Below are positions 1-7,106 of a stretch of 7,802 bases of DNA, piece after piece. The notes under the pieces are model-generated. The model did not search any database. It saw nothing but the letters and a program-made list of their open reading frames with translations, and was not told where the DNA came from. A program made the translations under genes and the position numbers. Numbering within the stretch: position 1 is the first letter of the stretch; every line of letters starts with the position of its first letter. The DNA comes from Puniceicoccales bacterium (GTDB lineage Bacteria > Verrucomicrobiota > Verrucomicrobiia > Opitutales > Oceanipulchritudinaceae). The DNA lies in assembly GCA_030595525.1 (NCBI GenBank), contig JAUVDD010000068.1, forward strand, positions 1 to 7,802, read 5' to 3'.

Positions 1-212
1 AATGCCCGCAATGGACGCGATTTCCCCAGTCCAGGATAATCAGCAATGAGTCCCCAATTATCCGGGTGTGTTCCGTTGATCACATGGGCCCCGATAAGCG
101 GCAATCCTCTCTGATTCGAATCCCAATCTAAAACTGGCAACAGATTTGCATCGTAAAGATGACAATGCGCATCAAATAAAGGTAACCCAGAGTCTCCGGG
201 CTCCACACTCAT
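1..212 (-). CDS. TatD-family metal-dependent hydrolase, N-terminal part (runs off left edge)
   Basis: The minus frame opens with ATG at 212 and stays open to the window edge, giving about 70 residues beginning MSVEPGDSGLPLFDAHCHLYD. The FDAHCHL segment (H16 and H18) is the HxH metal-binding motif that opens the beta/alpha barrel of TatD-type amidohydrolases. These are divalent-metal phosphoesterases often described as 3'-5' DNases. The next segment, with GAHVINGTHPDNWGLIADYP, fits the family pattern in which a short Asn-Gly-Thr strand precedes a helix scanning successive residues. The start codon shares ATGA with the sufE stop, which supports both the start choice and translational coupling. 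The metal ligands that lie further on (Glu, His, His, Asp) fall outside the window, so activity cannot be judged. Family assignment is fairly secure; physiological substrate is unknown. It is probably the last or a late gene of the glgB-sufE-tatD run. Confidence 0.75.
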   Translation of the reverse strand, partial: MSVEPGDSGLPLFDAHCHLYDANLLPVLDWDSNQRGLPLIGAHVINGTHPDNWGLIADYPGLGKSRPLRA

Positions 213-637
213 TGCGTGTCATCCGGTTCCAGGCATGAATTCGCGAATCGTTTGATACGCTCATCCACTTTGCCAAGACCGTTTCTGCGGTTGCTTGATA
301 AGTGTTGGTCAACGCCCACTTCCTCAAGAAACTTAACGTCCCCTTTGAGAATGTTTTCCGGCGTCTCTTCACTGTAGAAATCGCAAATCAACGATGCGAT
401 CCCCTTGACAATCGACGAATCAGATTCCGCCTTAAACACACACATTCCATCCTTCAATTCGGGCACCAACCAAAGTTGGGACTGGCATCCGTCGATCAGG
501 AATGTATCGGTCTGGAGCTCGTCAGGAAAAGCAGCCTGATTCCGGCCGTAATCAACCAGATAGGTAAAACGCTCAAATCGATCTGGAAGATAGTTCATCT
601 CCTCAACAATGCGGGTACGTTTTTCTTCAAGAGACAT
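209..637 (-). CDS. sufE: SufE-family cysteine desulfurase sulfur acceptor
   Basis: This 142-residue cytoplasmic protein matches SufE in length and motifs. SufE takes the persulfide sulfur from a SufS-type cysteine desulfurase and passes it to the SufBCD scaffold for Fe-S cluster assembly. The acceptor site is visible as IDGCQSQLWL, with the Cys at residue 51, the same position as in E. coli SufE. The conserved C-terminal block HLSSNRRNGL is at residues 112-121. The N-terminal helix with YLPDRFERFTYLVDYGR (residues 16-32) is the usual SufE opening. The ATG at 637 has no Shine-Dalgarno sequence upstream. The gene follows glgB after 42 bases and overlaps tatD by four bases. No sufS, sufB, sufC or sufD is in the window, so the partner desulfurase must be encoded elsewhere. 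A CsdE-like role with a CsdA-type desulfurase is the main alternative. Confidence 0.93.
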   Translation of the reverse strand: MSLEEKRTRIVEEMNYLPDRFERFTYLVDYGRNQAAFPDELQTDTFLIDGCQSQLWLVPELKDGMCVFKAESDSSIVKGIASLICDFYSEETPENILKGDVKFLEEVGVDQHLSSNRRNGLGKVDERIKRFANSCLEPDDTQ

Positions 638-679
638 GAGGATTACGATTAACGGCGATTCAGGATTGTCAATTTCCCA

Positions 680-2881
680 CTACTCACGAACGAACTTAAA
701 AATGCTGGTGCTGTGAGGCGGCAAGGTGAGTTTCAGAGAATGGTTATGTCCATCCCAGGAAATTGGCTCTGTTTTCAGGCCACCCATGTTACCCACCCCA
801 TCACCACCGTAGTGCTCTGAATTGGAATTCATGATTTCTTTCCAGAAACCAGCATACGGCACACCAATCGTGTATCCATAACGGGGAATCGGCGTATAAT
901 GCCCGACCACCAACAATACATCCTCTGGACGTTCTGTCTTCCGAATAAACGCAACTACTGAACTGTCAGAATCTCCGGCGCTAATCCATTCAAACCCACC
1001 AGCGTCGGCGTCACCCCAGCTAAGCGCGGGTTCCTCCACATACAGGGCATTCAAATCACGGACCAAGTCCTTGATACCGCTGTGATCCTTGTATTGTAGA
1101 AGGTGCCATTGCAGACTACCATCATAAGCCCACTCTTCGGACTGACCAAAATCACAGCCCATGAAAAGGGTTTTCTTCCCAGGCCATGCCCACATCAGAC
1201 TATATAGTGAACGCAGATGTTGTGCCTTTTCGGCTATGCTGTCGGCTCCCATTTTCAAGAGCATAGAGCCCTTTCCGTGAACGACTTCGTCGTGCGAGAA
1301 GCACTGAACAAAGTTCTCGGAATACTGGTAAATCATGCCGAACGTCAGGCTATTCTGATGGAACTTGCGGTAAATGGAATCCTTCTCGAAGTACTGTAAC
1401 GTATCGTGCATCCATCCCATGTTCCACTTGAAATCAAACCCGATGCCACCCTCTTCAACCGGTTTTGAAATTCCCGCAAAAGCAGTGGATTCCTCGGCAA
1501 TCATCATCGTTCCAGGATAGTAACCATGGACCAGACGATTAGTTTCCTTAAGGAATTCGATCGCTTCCAGATTCTCGCGCCCGCCATACTTGTTGGGAAT
1601 CCATTCCCCTTCCTCCCGGGAATAATCCAGATAGAGCATCGATGCCACGGCATCCACTCGGAAACCATCAATGTGGTAACGATCCAACCAGGAAAGTGCG
1701 CTCGCAATAAGGAATGCCCAAACTTCATGCCTGCCGAAATTGGGGATCAGGGTACCCCAGTCCTGGTGAAATCCCTGACGTGGATCCTCGTGTTCATACA
1801 GCGCTGAACCATCAAAATTACCCAATGCGAAAGCATCCGTCGGAAAATGGGCCGGTACCCAATCCATAATAATGCCCACATTCGCCTGGTGCAACGTGTC
1901 TACCAGGAATTTGAAATCTTCTGGTGATCCGTACCTCTGAGTTGGCGCAAAATAACCCGTAACCTGATAACCCCATGAGCCAGTGAAGGGGTGTTCAGCA
2001 AGCGGAAGAAACTCCACGTGCGTATATCCCATTTCAGTCACGTATTTGGTCAGCTCATCAGCCATCTCCCGATAAGTAAAGGGCCGGCCTCCATCTTCCA
2101 TTTTTCGCTTCCACGAACCAAAATGAACCTCATAAACGCTGACAGGTTCGGTTTTCCACTGTTTGGTGGAGCGACTTTCCATCCATGATGTATCCTGCCA
2201 ATCGTAATTCTCAACATTGCAAACTATGCTGGCATTGTGTGGAGGTGCCTCAAAATAAGTACCGTATGGATCCGTCTTCAAATGAAGATTTTCTGCCTGA
2301 TCAAGGATTTCATACTTATATTTCTGACCTTCCTGGAGACCGGGAATGAAGATTTCCCAGATTCCTGAAGAACCCATCACACGCATCGGATGGTAACGCC
2401 CATCCCAACGATTAAAGTCTCCTACTACACTAACCCGACGAGCACTTGGGGCCCAAACTGCGAAGCTGACTCCCTGAACACCGTCGATTGTCCTCAGGTT
2501 GGATCCCAATTTGTTGTAGATCCGGTGGTCGTCACCCTTGTTGATCAGGTACAGATCATCTTCCGATAAGGTCGGAAGAAAACAATATGGGTCGAAAAAT
2601 TGGTGAATTTCCCCATTATACCGTTCAACACGTAGCCTGTACTGGAAAACATTTTTTCGTTTACCGATTTTCCCCTCAAAAAAACCTTCTTCCGCAAGGC
2701 TCTCAATTGGAAATCGTTCGTCGGTTTCCGTATCCACCACTTCACAGGATTTAGCATCTTGCAGGAATGCCCGGACAATTAACCCACTCTTGAATGGGTG
2801 CATCCCCATTAATTCATGAGGATGGTGGTGTTTGGCCCCGATTAGGTCGTTTAGTTCACTTTTTGAAATAATCATATTCAC
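680..2881 (-). CDS. glgB: 1,4-alpha-glucan branching enzyme (GH13)
   Basis: GlgB cuts alpha-1,4 glucan chains and reattaches them as alpha-1,6 branches during cytoplasmic glycogen synthesis. The 733-residue length is that of full two-N-domain enzymes such as E. coli GlgB. An N1 domain (about 15-100, HHHPHELMGMHPF) is followed by a CBM48 domain (about 125-225, FAVWAPSARRVSVVGDFNRW) and the GH13 barrel. Catalytic regions are all present: DWVPAHF at 340-346, GFRVDAV with nucleophile D410, IAEES with acid/base E463, and SHDEVVHGKGS with D531. A C-terminal beta-domain ends the protein. The start is either GTG at 2881 or ATG at 2875. A GGTGG element lies four bases before the GTG, so the GTG is kept, but the two differ by only two residues. 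A promoter candidate and a 5' hairpin lie upstream. No other glycogen gene is adjacent, so glgB is separated from glgA/glgC here. Confidence 0.97.
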   Translation of the reverse strand: MNMIISKSELNDLIGAKHHHPHELMGMHPFKSGLIVRAFLQDAKSCEVVDTETDERFPIESLAEEGFFEGKIGKRKNVFQYRLRVERYNGEIHQFFDPYCFLPTLSEDDLYLINKGDDHRIYNKLGSNLRTIDGVQGVSFAVWAPSARRVSVVGDFNRWDGRYHPMRVMGSSGIWEIFIPGLQEGQKYKYEILDQAENLHLKTDPYGTYFEAPPHNASIVCNVENYDWQDTSWMESRSTKQWKTEPVSVYEVHFGSWKRKMEDGGRPFTYREMADELTKYVTEMGYTHVEFLPLAEHPFTGSWGYQVTGYFAPTQRYGSPEDFKFLVDTLHQANVGIIMDWVPAHFPTDAFALGNFDGSALYEHEDPRQGFHQDWGTLIPNFGRHEVWAFLIASALSWLDRYHIDGFRVDAVASMLYLDYSREEGEWIPNKYGGRENLEAIEFLKETNRLVHGYYPGTMMIAEESTAFAGISKPVEEGGIGFDFKWNMGWMHDTLQYFEKDSIYRKFHQNSLTFGMIYQYSENFVQCFSHDEVVHGKGSMLLKMGADSIAEKAQHLRSLYSLMWAWPGKKTLFMGCDFGQSEEWAYDGSLQWHLLQYKDHSGIKDLVRDLNALYVEEPALSWGDADAGGFEWISAGDSDSSVVAFIRKTERPEDVLLVVGHYTPIPRYGYTIGVPYAGFWKEIMNSNSEHYGGDGVGNMGGLKTEPISWDGHNHSLKLTLPPHSTSIFKFVRE

Positions 2882-2905
2882 CTATTCCACCGATTTGATC
2901 GCATT

Positions 2906-2918
2906 CTGAGTGTCTCAG
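2906..2918. promoter_or_regulatory. Inverted repeat CTGAG-TGT-CTCAG in the glgB/lptD divergent region
   Basis: A perfect 5-base inverted repeat with a 3-base loop lies between the divergent glgB and lptD genes. It is nested inside a second pair, ATCGC (2898-2902) and GCGAT (2924-2928). If glgB transcription starts near 2920 as predicted from the candidate promoter, the hairpin would be at the extreme 5' end of the glgB mRNA, where such structures can slow decay. It could equally be a protein-binding dyad. The role is inferred; only the symmetry is seen. Confidence 0.35.
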
Positions 2919-2926
2919 TGCAAGCG

Positions 2927-2955
2927 ATTAAATGATATCAAATCCAGTTCATCAA
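2927..2955 (-). promoter_or_regulatory. Candidate sigma70-type promoter for glgB
   Basis: On the minus strand TTGATG (2950-2955) and TTTAAT (2927-2932) are separated by exactly 17 bases. They match the -35 and -10 consensus at four and five of six positions. A start about seven bases downstream would give a leader of roughly 40 bases before the GTG at 2881. No equally good promoter was found on the plus strand for lptD. The call rests on consensus similarity only, and the housekeeping consensus of this lineage is assumed. Confidence 0.4.
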
Positions 2956-3005
2956 ATGAAATTAACGCTTGAGCCACGATTTCCTTGGGCCATCCTTTCC
3001 ATTCA

Positions 3006-5177
3006 GTGAAGCTGTTACATAAAGTTCTTCTAGTTGCATCAATCGCCCTGCCCTGTGCATACGGATTCACCCAAGCTCCTGAGCTCAGTGCGGACGAGCC
3101 TATCGCCTACACCGCTGACGACGGCATTTTGATCGCCACAGGTAATGCCGTGTACGAGGACGAAAACACTCGCGTTGAAGCCGACAAAATCCTCTACAAT
3201 CGAATCGAGGACCAAATTGACGCCTCGGGAAATGTCCGTGTCACTCGCGATGGAATGCGACTCCTGACAGAACACCTTGTATACGATGCTGATACAAAGC
3301 GGGTCACTGCCGGAAAATTCAGGGCGGGATATCCACCGTTATTTCTTGAGGGCGACTCGTTCGAGGGGACTTTGGAAGAAATCGATTTCAGCAAAGTTAC
3401 CATCTATTTCAGAGAACCAGTCGAAAACTCCCCTAAACTGGAGGTTCGGACAGGCAAATGGATTTCAGATGAATCTGTCAGTGGTAGTGGACTGCGACTG
3501 AATGCCATCGGCGGCCTGAAGATCCCCCTCCCCGGATTTGATTACGCATTCGGATCCCCATCAGCAGACCTGGATGCCAGGATTGGATTCCGGAACAGCC
3601 TGGGTGCCTATGTACGTACACGCTGGCTCTATCCCTTTAGCCAATCACTCTCAATCGGTGGGAATCTGGATGTATTCAGCCGGCGCGGCGTCCTGGTTGG
3701 ACCAGCAATGGAATGGAAGAAACCGGACGAATCACTCCGGGTCTTCGTGGATACTGGATGGATTCATGACCATGATTCGGATGAACGCGGGGTGGATTTA
3801 ATCGGCCAGCGAATCGAGCAGTCTCGAGGGTTTGCCAATTTTGGAGTGGACGCCAATGAAGAGGACAGAATCCAATTCAAAGCCAGAGGCAATTACATCA
3901 GTGATTCTGAGCTCTACCGGGACTTTCGCCGGGACCAGTACTTTGATCAATTCCAGCCAGATCATTTTCTTGATTTCACAATGCAGGAAGGAAATCTCCT
4001 CTTTAATGCATTCGCACGGCGTCAGATCAATAATTTCTATGGCATGGTGGAACGCTTGCCGGAACTCAATGTGGAGTGGCTCCCATCCCAGCTTGCTCAA
4101 TCCGGGATTTATATGCAGGCAGCCGGTGGACTAACTCGTTACCGGAAAGTGGATATTGCAAACCTGGATATTCCGATTCTCTTTCCGGATGGTCCACTTG
4201 GCTTGATGAATTCGCAGGATCCCTTCGGAAACGATCTGATTGAGCAAATAGAAAGCCCTTACCACAATCGTATGGACGGCTCCCTCACCCTGACTCGGCC
4301 ATTTGTCGGTCCCCTTGGCTGTAGCATCGTTCTTCGAGCAGGTGGCCGGTGGACCCAATATCGCCGGAGTGAGACCGACACACTTCCCTCAATGACCGAA
4401 GATCGTTGGGTGGGCGAACTGGGGGTGGATTTCTCCCGGGCATTTTCGAGAACCTATGATGTCGATCGCCCTGACTGGAACATGAGCAAATTGCGCCATG
4501 TATCGCGGATTAAAGTACAATATCGCTGGCATCCAGGTGGTGGTGACATGTCGGAGGTCATTCCGGATTACGATGATTTCGTCTACATTGCCCGGCGACC
4601 CGTTTTAGATCTGGCAGATATCGATCACACCGATGGACTGCGCGAATGGAATGTTGCCCGGATTGGATGGGAAAACACCATCATGGCCGCAGGTAGTAAT
4701 TCTGAATACCGGGACTACCTGTCATTTAACCTGTATCAGGATATTATGTTTTCTGCTGAAGAAAACGAAAACGAATTGGATGCGCTCTATTCCGAATTGG
4801 ACTACAAACCGTTCCCGTGGCTCGATTTGCAGTGGCGTCAGAAACTAAGCACCGAAGAAAAGGAAACAGAGGCCGCCTATCTCCGTGCTATTCTACACAG
4901 CGCGGACCTGTGGTCTCTCACCCTCCAGGCGGAATACCTGAGAGGTGGAATCGAACAATACGAACTTGTTGGCAACTATCGCCTTTCAGAAAACCTGGGA
5001 TTGATAGGTTACTGGCACTATGATGCAATACTGGATACCATTACCCGCCAGCAATACGGGATTAGCCGACGTTTCGGCAATGTCTGGCAGATGGAAACGT
5101 ATGTCGCCTTCAACAATGAAAATGAGCGCGAAGACGATTTCAGTATTGGCATGCGTGTTCTTTGGCTATCTTTCTAA
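3006..5177 (+). CDS. lptD: LPS-assembly outer-membrane protein, LptD/OstA family
   Basis: LptD is the outer-membrane barrel that inserts lipopolysaccharide into the outer leaflet. The GTG at 3006 gives 723 residues beginning with a clear signal peptide (MKLLHKVLLVASIALPCAYG). A TTG at 2985 would add seven residues, HPF-rich and less signal-like; neither start has a Shine-Dalgarno, so the choice is tentative. Residues about 33-118 form the periplasmic OstA/LptA-like domain, with repeated short strands such as ILIATGNAVYED and IDASGNVRVTRDG. The rest is rich in alternating aromatic strands as expected of a large barrel, includes an LRHVSRIKVQYRW block resembling the LptD barrel region, and ends in Phe (MRVLWLSF), as BAM-recognised barrels do. 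Only one cysteine, C439, remains after signal cleavage, so the paired disulfides known in E. coli LptD cannot form. It begins the probable operon lptD-scpA-small ORF-trxA. Confidence 0.85.
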   Translation: MKLLHKVLLVASIALPCAYGFTQAPELSADEPIAYTADDGILIATGNAVYEDENTRVEADKILYNRIEDQIDASGNVRVTRDGMRLLTEHLVYDADTKRVTAGKFRAGYPPLFLEGDSFEGTLEEIDFSKVTIYFREPVENSPKLEVRTGKWISDESVSGSGLRLNAIGGLKIPLPGFDYAFGSPSADLDARIGFRNSLGAYVRTRWLYPFSQSLSIGGNLDVFSRRGVLVGPAMEWKKPDESLRVFVDTGWIHDHDSDERGVDLIGQRIEQSRGFANFGVDANEEDRIQFKARGNYISDSELYRDFRRDQYFDQFQPDHFLDFTMQEGNLLFNAFARRQINNFYGMVERLPELNVEWLPSQLAQSGIYMQAAGGLTRYRKVDIANLDIPILFPDGPLGLMNSQDPFGNDLIEQIESPYHNRMDGSLTLTRPFVGPLGCSIVLRAGGRWTQYRRSETDTLPSMTEDRWVGELGVDFSRAFSRTYDVDRPDWNMSKLRHVSRIKVQYRWHPGGGDMSEVIPDYDDFVYIARRPVLDLADIDHTDGLREWNVARIGWENTIMAAGSNSEYRDYLSFNLYQDIMFSAEENENELDALYSELDYKPFPWLDLQWRQKLSTEEKETEAAYLRAILHSADLWSLTLQAEYLRGGIEQYELVGNYRLSENLGLIGYWHYDAILDTITRQQYGISRRFGNVWQMETYVAFNNENEREDDFSIGMRVLWLSF

Positions 5178-5200
5178 TCCCCTAAATATACCTTTCACGC

Positions 5201-5971
5201 ATGTCTGAAACCAATACTCAGGATCGTCCTTTAATTCGCGGATTCGACCATTCCGTCAGCCTTTCAATATTCGAGGGACCTCTCGACTTGCTCCTGTTCC
5301 TCATTCGCAAGCACGAGATCGATATTTACGATATTCCGATTGAGCGGATTACTCATCAATATCTGGATATTCTCCGGAACATGGAGCATCAAAAACTTGA
5401 GGTGGCTGGCGAATTCTTCGTCATGGCCGCTACCCTCATGCAAGTCAAGAGCCGCATGCTTCTGCCAAAGGATGAACAGTTGCCCGGCATGGGAGACGAT
5501 GAGGAAGAAGATGTCGATCCGAGATGGGAACTGGTCCAGCAACTGATTCAGTACCGGAAATTCAAAGATGCAGCGGGACAAATTTCTGAATTGATGGAAG
5601 AGGCCCAGAATATCCTCTTCCGGGATTATCTTCTGAAGGCTGAAGACAAGGTTGAGCGCCCTCTTCATCCCAGCGATTCCATCTCGCTCTGGAATGTGTT
5701 CAATCAGGTACTCAGACGCCTATCCGAGAAAATAGTTATTGGGCAAATCCATGATGAAACCGTAACCGTCTCCGAACGGATGGAAGACATCATACAGGAA
5801 CTAACAGTGAGGTCCTCATTTAAATTCTCGGATCTTATTCACGGCACAGTTTCAGTTCATTATGTTGTATCCACTTTCCTCGCGTTGCTGGAGTTGACTC
5901 GACTCAGCAAAGTCGCTCTCCAACAGGACAGTGTCTTCGGTGACATTAACTGTACCGCGATTCGGGAATAA
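5201..5971 (+). CDS. scpA: Segregation and condensation protein A (kleisin)
   Basis: ScpA is the kleisin subunit that bridges the two SMC heads and, with ScpB, forms the condensin-like complex that organises and segregates the chromosome. The 256-residue length is typical. Visible signatures are the N-terminal FEGPLDLLLFLIRKHEIDI (24-42) that contacts the SMC neck, the VKSRMLLP block (82-89), and an acidic linker (91-106) leading into DPRWELVQQLIQYRKFKDAA. A C-terminal winged-helix region from about 185 to the end binds the SMC cap. The ATG at 5201 lies 23 bases after the lptD stop with no Shine-Dalgarno sequence. scpB usually follows or lies near scpA in many bacteria but is not in this window; the next gene is a small uncharacterised one. 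Confidence 0.95.
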   Translation: MSETNTQDRPLIRGFDHSVSLSIFEGPLDLLLFLIRKHEIDIYDIPIERITHQYLDILRNMEHQKLEVAGEFFVMAATLMQVKSRMLLPKDEQLPGMGDDEEEDVDPRWELVQQLIQYRKFKDAAGQISELMEEAQNILFRDYLLKAEDKVERPLHPSDSISLWNVFNQVLRRLSEKIVIGQIHDETVTVSERMEDIIQELTVRSSFKFSDLIHGTVSVHYVVSTFLALLELTRLSKVALQQDSVFGDINCTAIRE

Positions 5972-6022
5972 TCTTGCTTGAAAATTCTCAAACCTCAGCA
6001 ACCTTATCTTCTACCCGATCGT

Positions 6023-6259
6023 ATGAAACCTAATCCTAAGTCACATTTACTTGGAGTCGGACTCGACAATGAGGACGGGCATAAACGCCTGACCCGTGCC
6101 GAGAAATTCTCTATTGTGGGGGGATCCGAGGAGACTCACGACAAAATGACTGAGACTCTGGTCAAAACTTTTGAGGATTTAAAAATCAAGGGTAAGGAGC
6201 TTGAGGATACCGAAAAAGATGAATTGGTGGAATTACTTGACCGTAATACTCCCCGATGA
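6023..6259 (+). CDS. Small uncharacterised charged protein between scpA and trxA
   Basis: A 78-residue protein from ATG at 6023; a TTG at 5978, six bases after the scpA stop, would give 93 residues. Neither start has a Shine-Dalgarno sequence. I do not recognise a named family. Features that can be seen: a basic start (MKPNPKSHLLGVGL), a middle part DNEDGHKRLTRAEKFSIVGGSEETHDKM, and a Lys/Glu-rich C-terminal half predicted helical. There is no signal peptide, membrane segment or cysteine. The frame is open, co-directional and tightly packed between scpA and trxA (37 bases before the trxA start), and its codon use resembles its neighbours, so it is very probably real. The Gly-Gly and His-containing segment looks constrained rather than random. 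Function is unknown; the operon position suggests a housekeeping role but no more can be said. Confidence 0.7.
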   Translation: MKPNPKSHLLGVGLDNEDGHKRLTRAEKFSIVGGSEETHDKMTETLVKTFEDLKIKGKELEDTEKDELVELLDRNTPR

Positions 6260-6296
6260 GTTGCAATTTAGACAATAACAATAAAAGTAACAAATC

Positions 6297-6620
6297 ATGT
6301 CAGAAAACATCATTAACCTGAGTGAAGCTAATTTCGATTCAACCATCGCTTCGGCCAGCGCGCCAGTGATCGTGGATTTCTGGGCACCCTGGTGCGGCCC
6401 CTGCCGGACTATCGCCCCGATCCTTGAGGAAGTTGCTGCTGAAATGGGTGACGGCGTTGTCGTCACAAAGGTAAACGTCGACGAAAATCAGGGCCTCGCC
6501 CAGAAGTTCGGCATCCGGGCAATCCCGACCATGCTGTTCTTCAAGGATGGCCAGTTGAAGGACACGGTTACCGGTCTCCTTCCGAAGGAAGCTTTAAAGA
6601 GCAAGACCGCGTCCCTTTAA
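6297..6620 (+). CDS. trxA: Thioredoxin
   Basis: A 107-residue cytoplasmic thioredoxin, which reduces disulfides in target proteins and is itself recycled by thioredoxin reductase. The redox motif WCGPC occupies residues 32-36 in the context VDFWAPWCGPCRTIAPILEE. The buried Asp (D27) and the cis-proline loop IRAIPT (P77) are both present. A single thioredoxin fold fills the protein, and there is no signal sequence, so periplasmic TlpA/Dsb-type roles are unlikely. The ATG at 6297 is preceded by an A-rich leader (ACAATAACAATAAAAGTAAC) and no Shine-Dalgarno. The final codons and the stop are built into the downstream terminator hairpin, which dictates the KTASL end and ends the transcript from lptD onward. 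Confidence 0.96.
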   Translation: MSENIINLSEANFDSTIASASAPVIVDFWAPWCGPCRTIAPILEEVAAEMGDGVVVTKVNVDENQGLAQKFGIRAIPTMLFFKDGQLKDTVTGLLPKEALKSKTASL

Positions 6621-6639
6621 GGGACCGGTCTTCCTTTTT
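6603..6639 (+). terminator. Strong rho-independent terminator overlapping the trxA 3' end
   Basis: Bases 6603-6615 (AAGACCGCGTCCC) pair with 6621-6632 (GGGACCGGTCTT), leaving one bulged C at 6610 and the loop TTTAA. The stem is GC-rich and followed by CCTTTTT at 6633-6639. The trxA stop codon (6618-6620) is in the loop, so the left arm is coding sequence. It should end the lptD-scpA-small ORF-trxA transcript before aroQ. Confidence 0.88.
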
Positions 6640-6661
6640 ATTCCAAACGAAAGCGCTTACC

Positions 6662-7090
6662 ATGAAGAAAATCGCAATTTTAAATGGACCCAATTTGCAT
6701 CGTCTGGGTAAGCGCGAACCGGAAATCTACGGCAACCTGACTCTGGATGACATCCTTGGATCCGTAAAGGATCACGCAGGGGAACGAGCTGAAATTGTCC
6801 ATTATCAAAGTAACCACGAAGGTGACTTGATTGAGCAGATCCACACTTGGTCAGATGCAGGCATTAGCCTGGGAATAATAAACCCGGCCGGATTCACTCA
6901 TACCAGTGTCGCCCTTAGGGATGCTTTATCTTCCTGCTCGATTCGTTTTGTTGAGGTGCATCTCAGCCATATATATCAGCGCGAGGATTTCCGTCACAAT
7001 TCCGTGACCGCTCCTGCTTGTGTTGCACAAATCTCAGGAATGGGAGCCCATGGATACAAGGCTGCTCTCGATTATCTCCTGAGTTTGTAA
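6662..7090 (+). CDS. aroQ: 3-dehydroquinate dehydratase, type II
   Basis: This enzyme performs the third step of the shikimate pathway, dehydrating 3-dehydroquinate to 3-dehydroshikimate, in the dodecameric type II form. The 142-residue length is normal. Key residues are visible: LNGPN at 7-11, R18 and catalytic Y23 in GKREPEIYG, the QSNHEG block at 49-54, NPAGFTHTS at 74-82, catalytic H100 in EVHLSH, and R111 in the substrate loop. In place of the frequent LNLLG the protein has LHRLG, a minor change outside the catalytic set. The ATG at 6662 has no Shine-Dalgarno. The gene sits after the trxA terminator, 41 bases from its stop, so it probably needs its own promoter, yet I could not identify a convincing one in that short gap. 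It converges on pgpA with only 16 bases between the stops. Confidence 0.96.
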   Translation: MKKIAILNGPNLHRLGKREPEIYGNLTLDDILGSVKDHAGERAEIVHYQSNHEGDLIEQIHTWSDAGISLGIINPAGFTHTSVALRDALSSCSIRFVEVHLSHIYQREDFRHNSVTAPACVAQISGMGAHGYKAALDYLLSL

Positions 7091-7106
7091 AGCGCGATCC
7101 ATCCGA

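Noticed and set aside
302..652. 116-codon plus-strand open frame opposite sufE
   Set aside because: It is the reverse-strand shadow of a sufE gene with clear SufE motifs. Its translation has no recognisable domain.
638..679. Possible terminator or promoter between glgB and sufE
   Set aside because: No stem with a T-run and no -35/-10 pair could be found, so I treat glgB-sufE as a probable co-transcript.
1504..1807. Overlapping open frames on both strands inside glgB
   Set aside because: The real frame here carries GH13 region II and the D410 nucleophile. The others are shadows without start signals.
2985..3005. TTG at 2985 as the lptD start
   Set aside because: Possible, but the GTG at 3006 gives a more standard signal peptide with a basic n-region directly at the start. 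Neither start has a ribosome site, so this remains open.
3798..4134. Two 100-codon open frames, one on each strand, inside lptD
   Set aside because: Both are alternative-frame shadows of the barrel gene. Their composition is not protein-like, and the lptD frame runs unbroken through the region.
5264..5668. 134-codon minus-strand open frame opposite scpA
   Set aside because: It lies fully within scpA, whose kleisin motifs are unmistakable, and has no promoter or ribosome site of its own.
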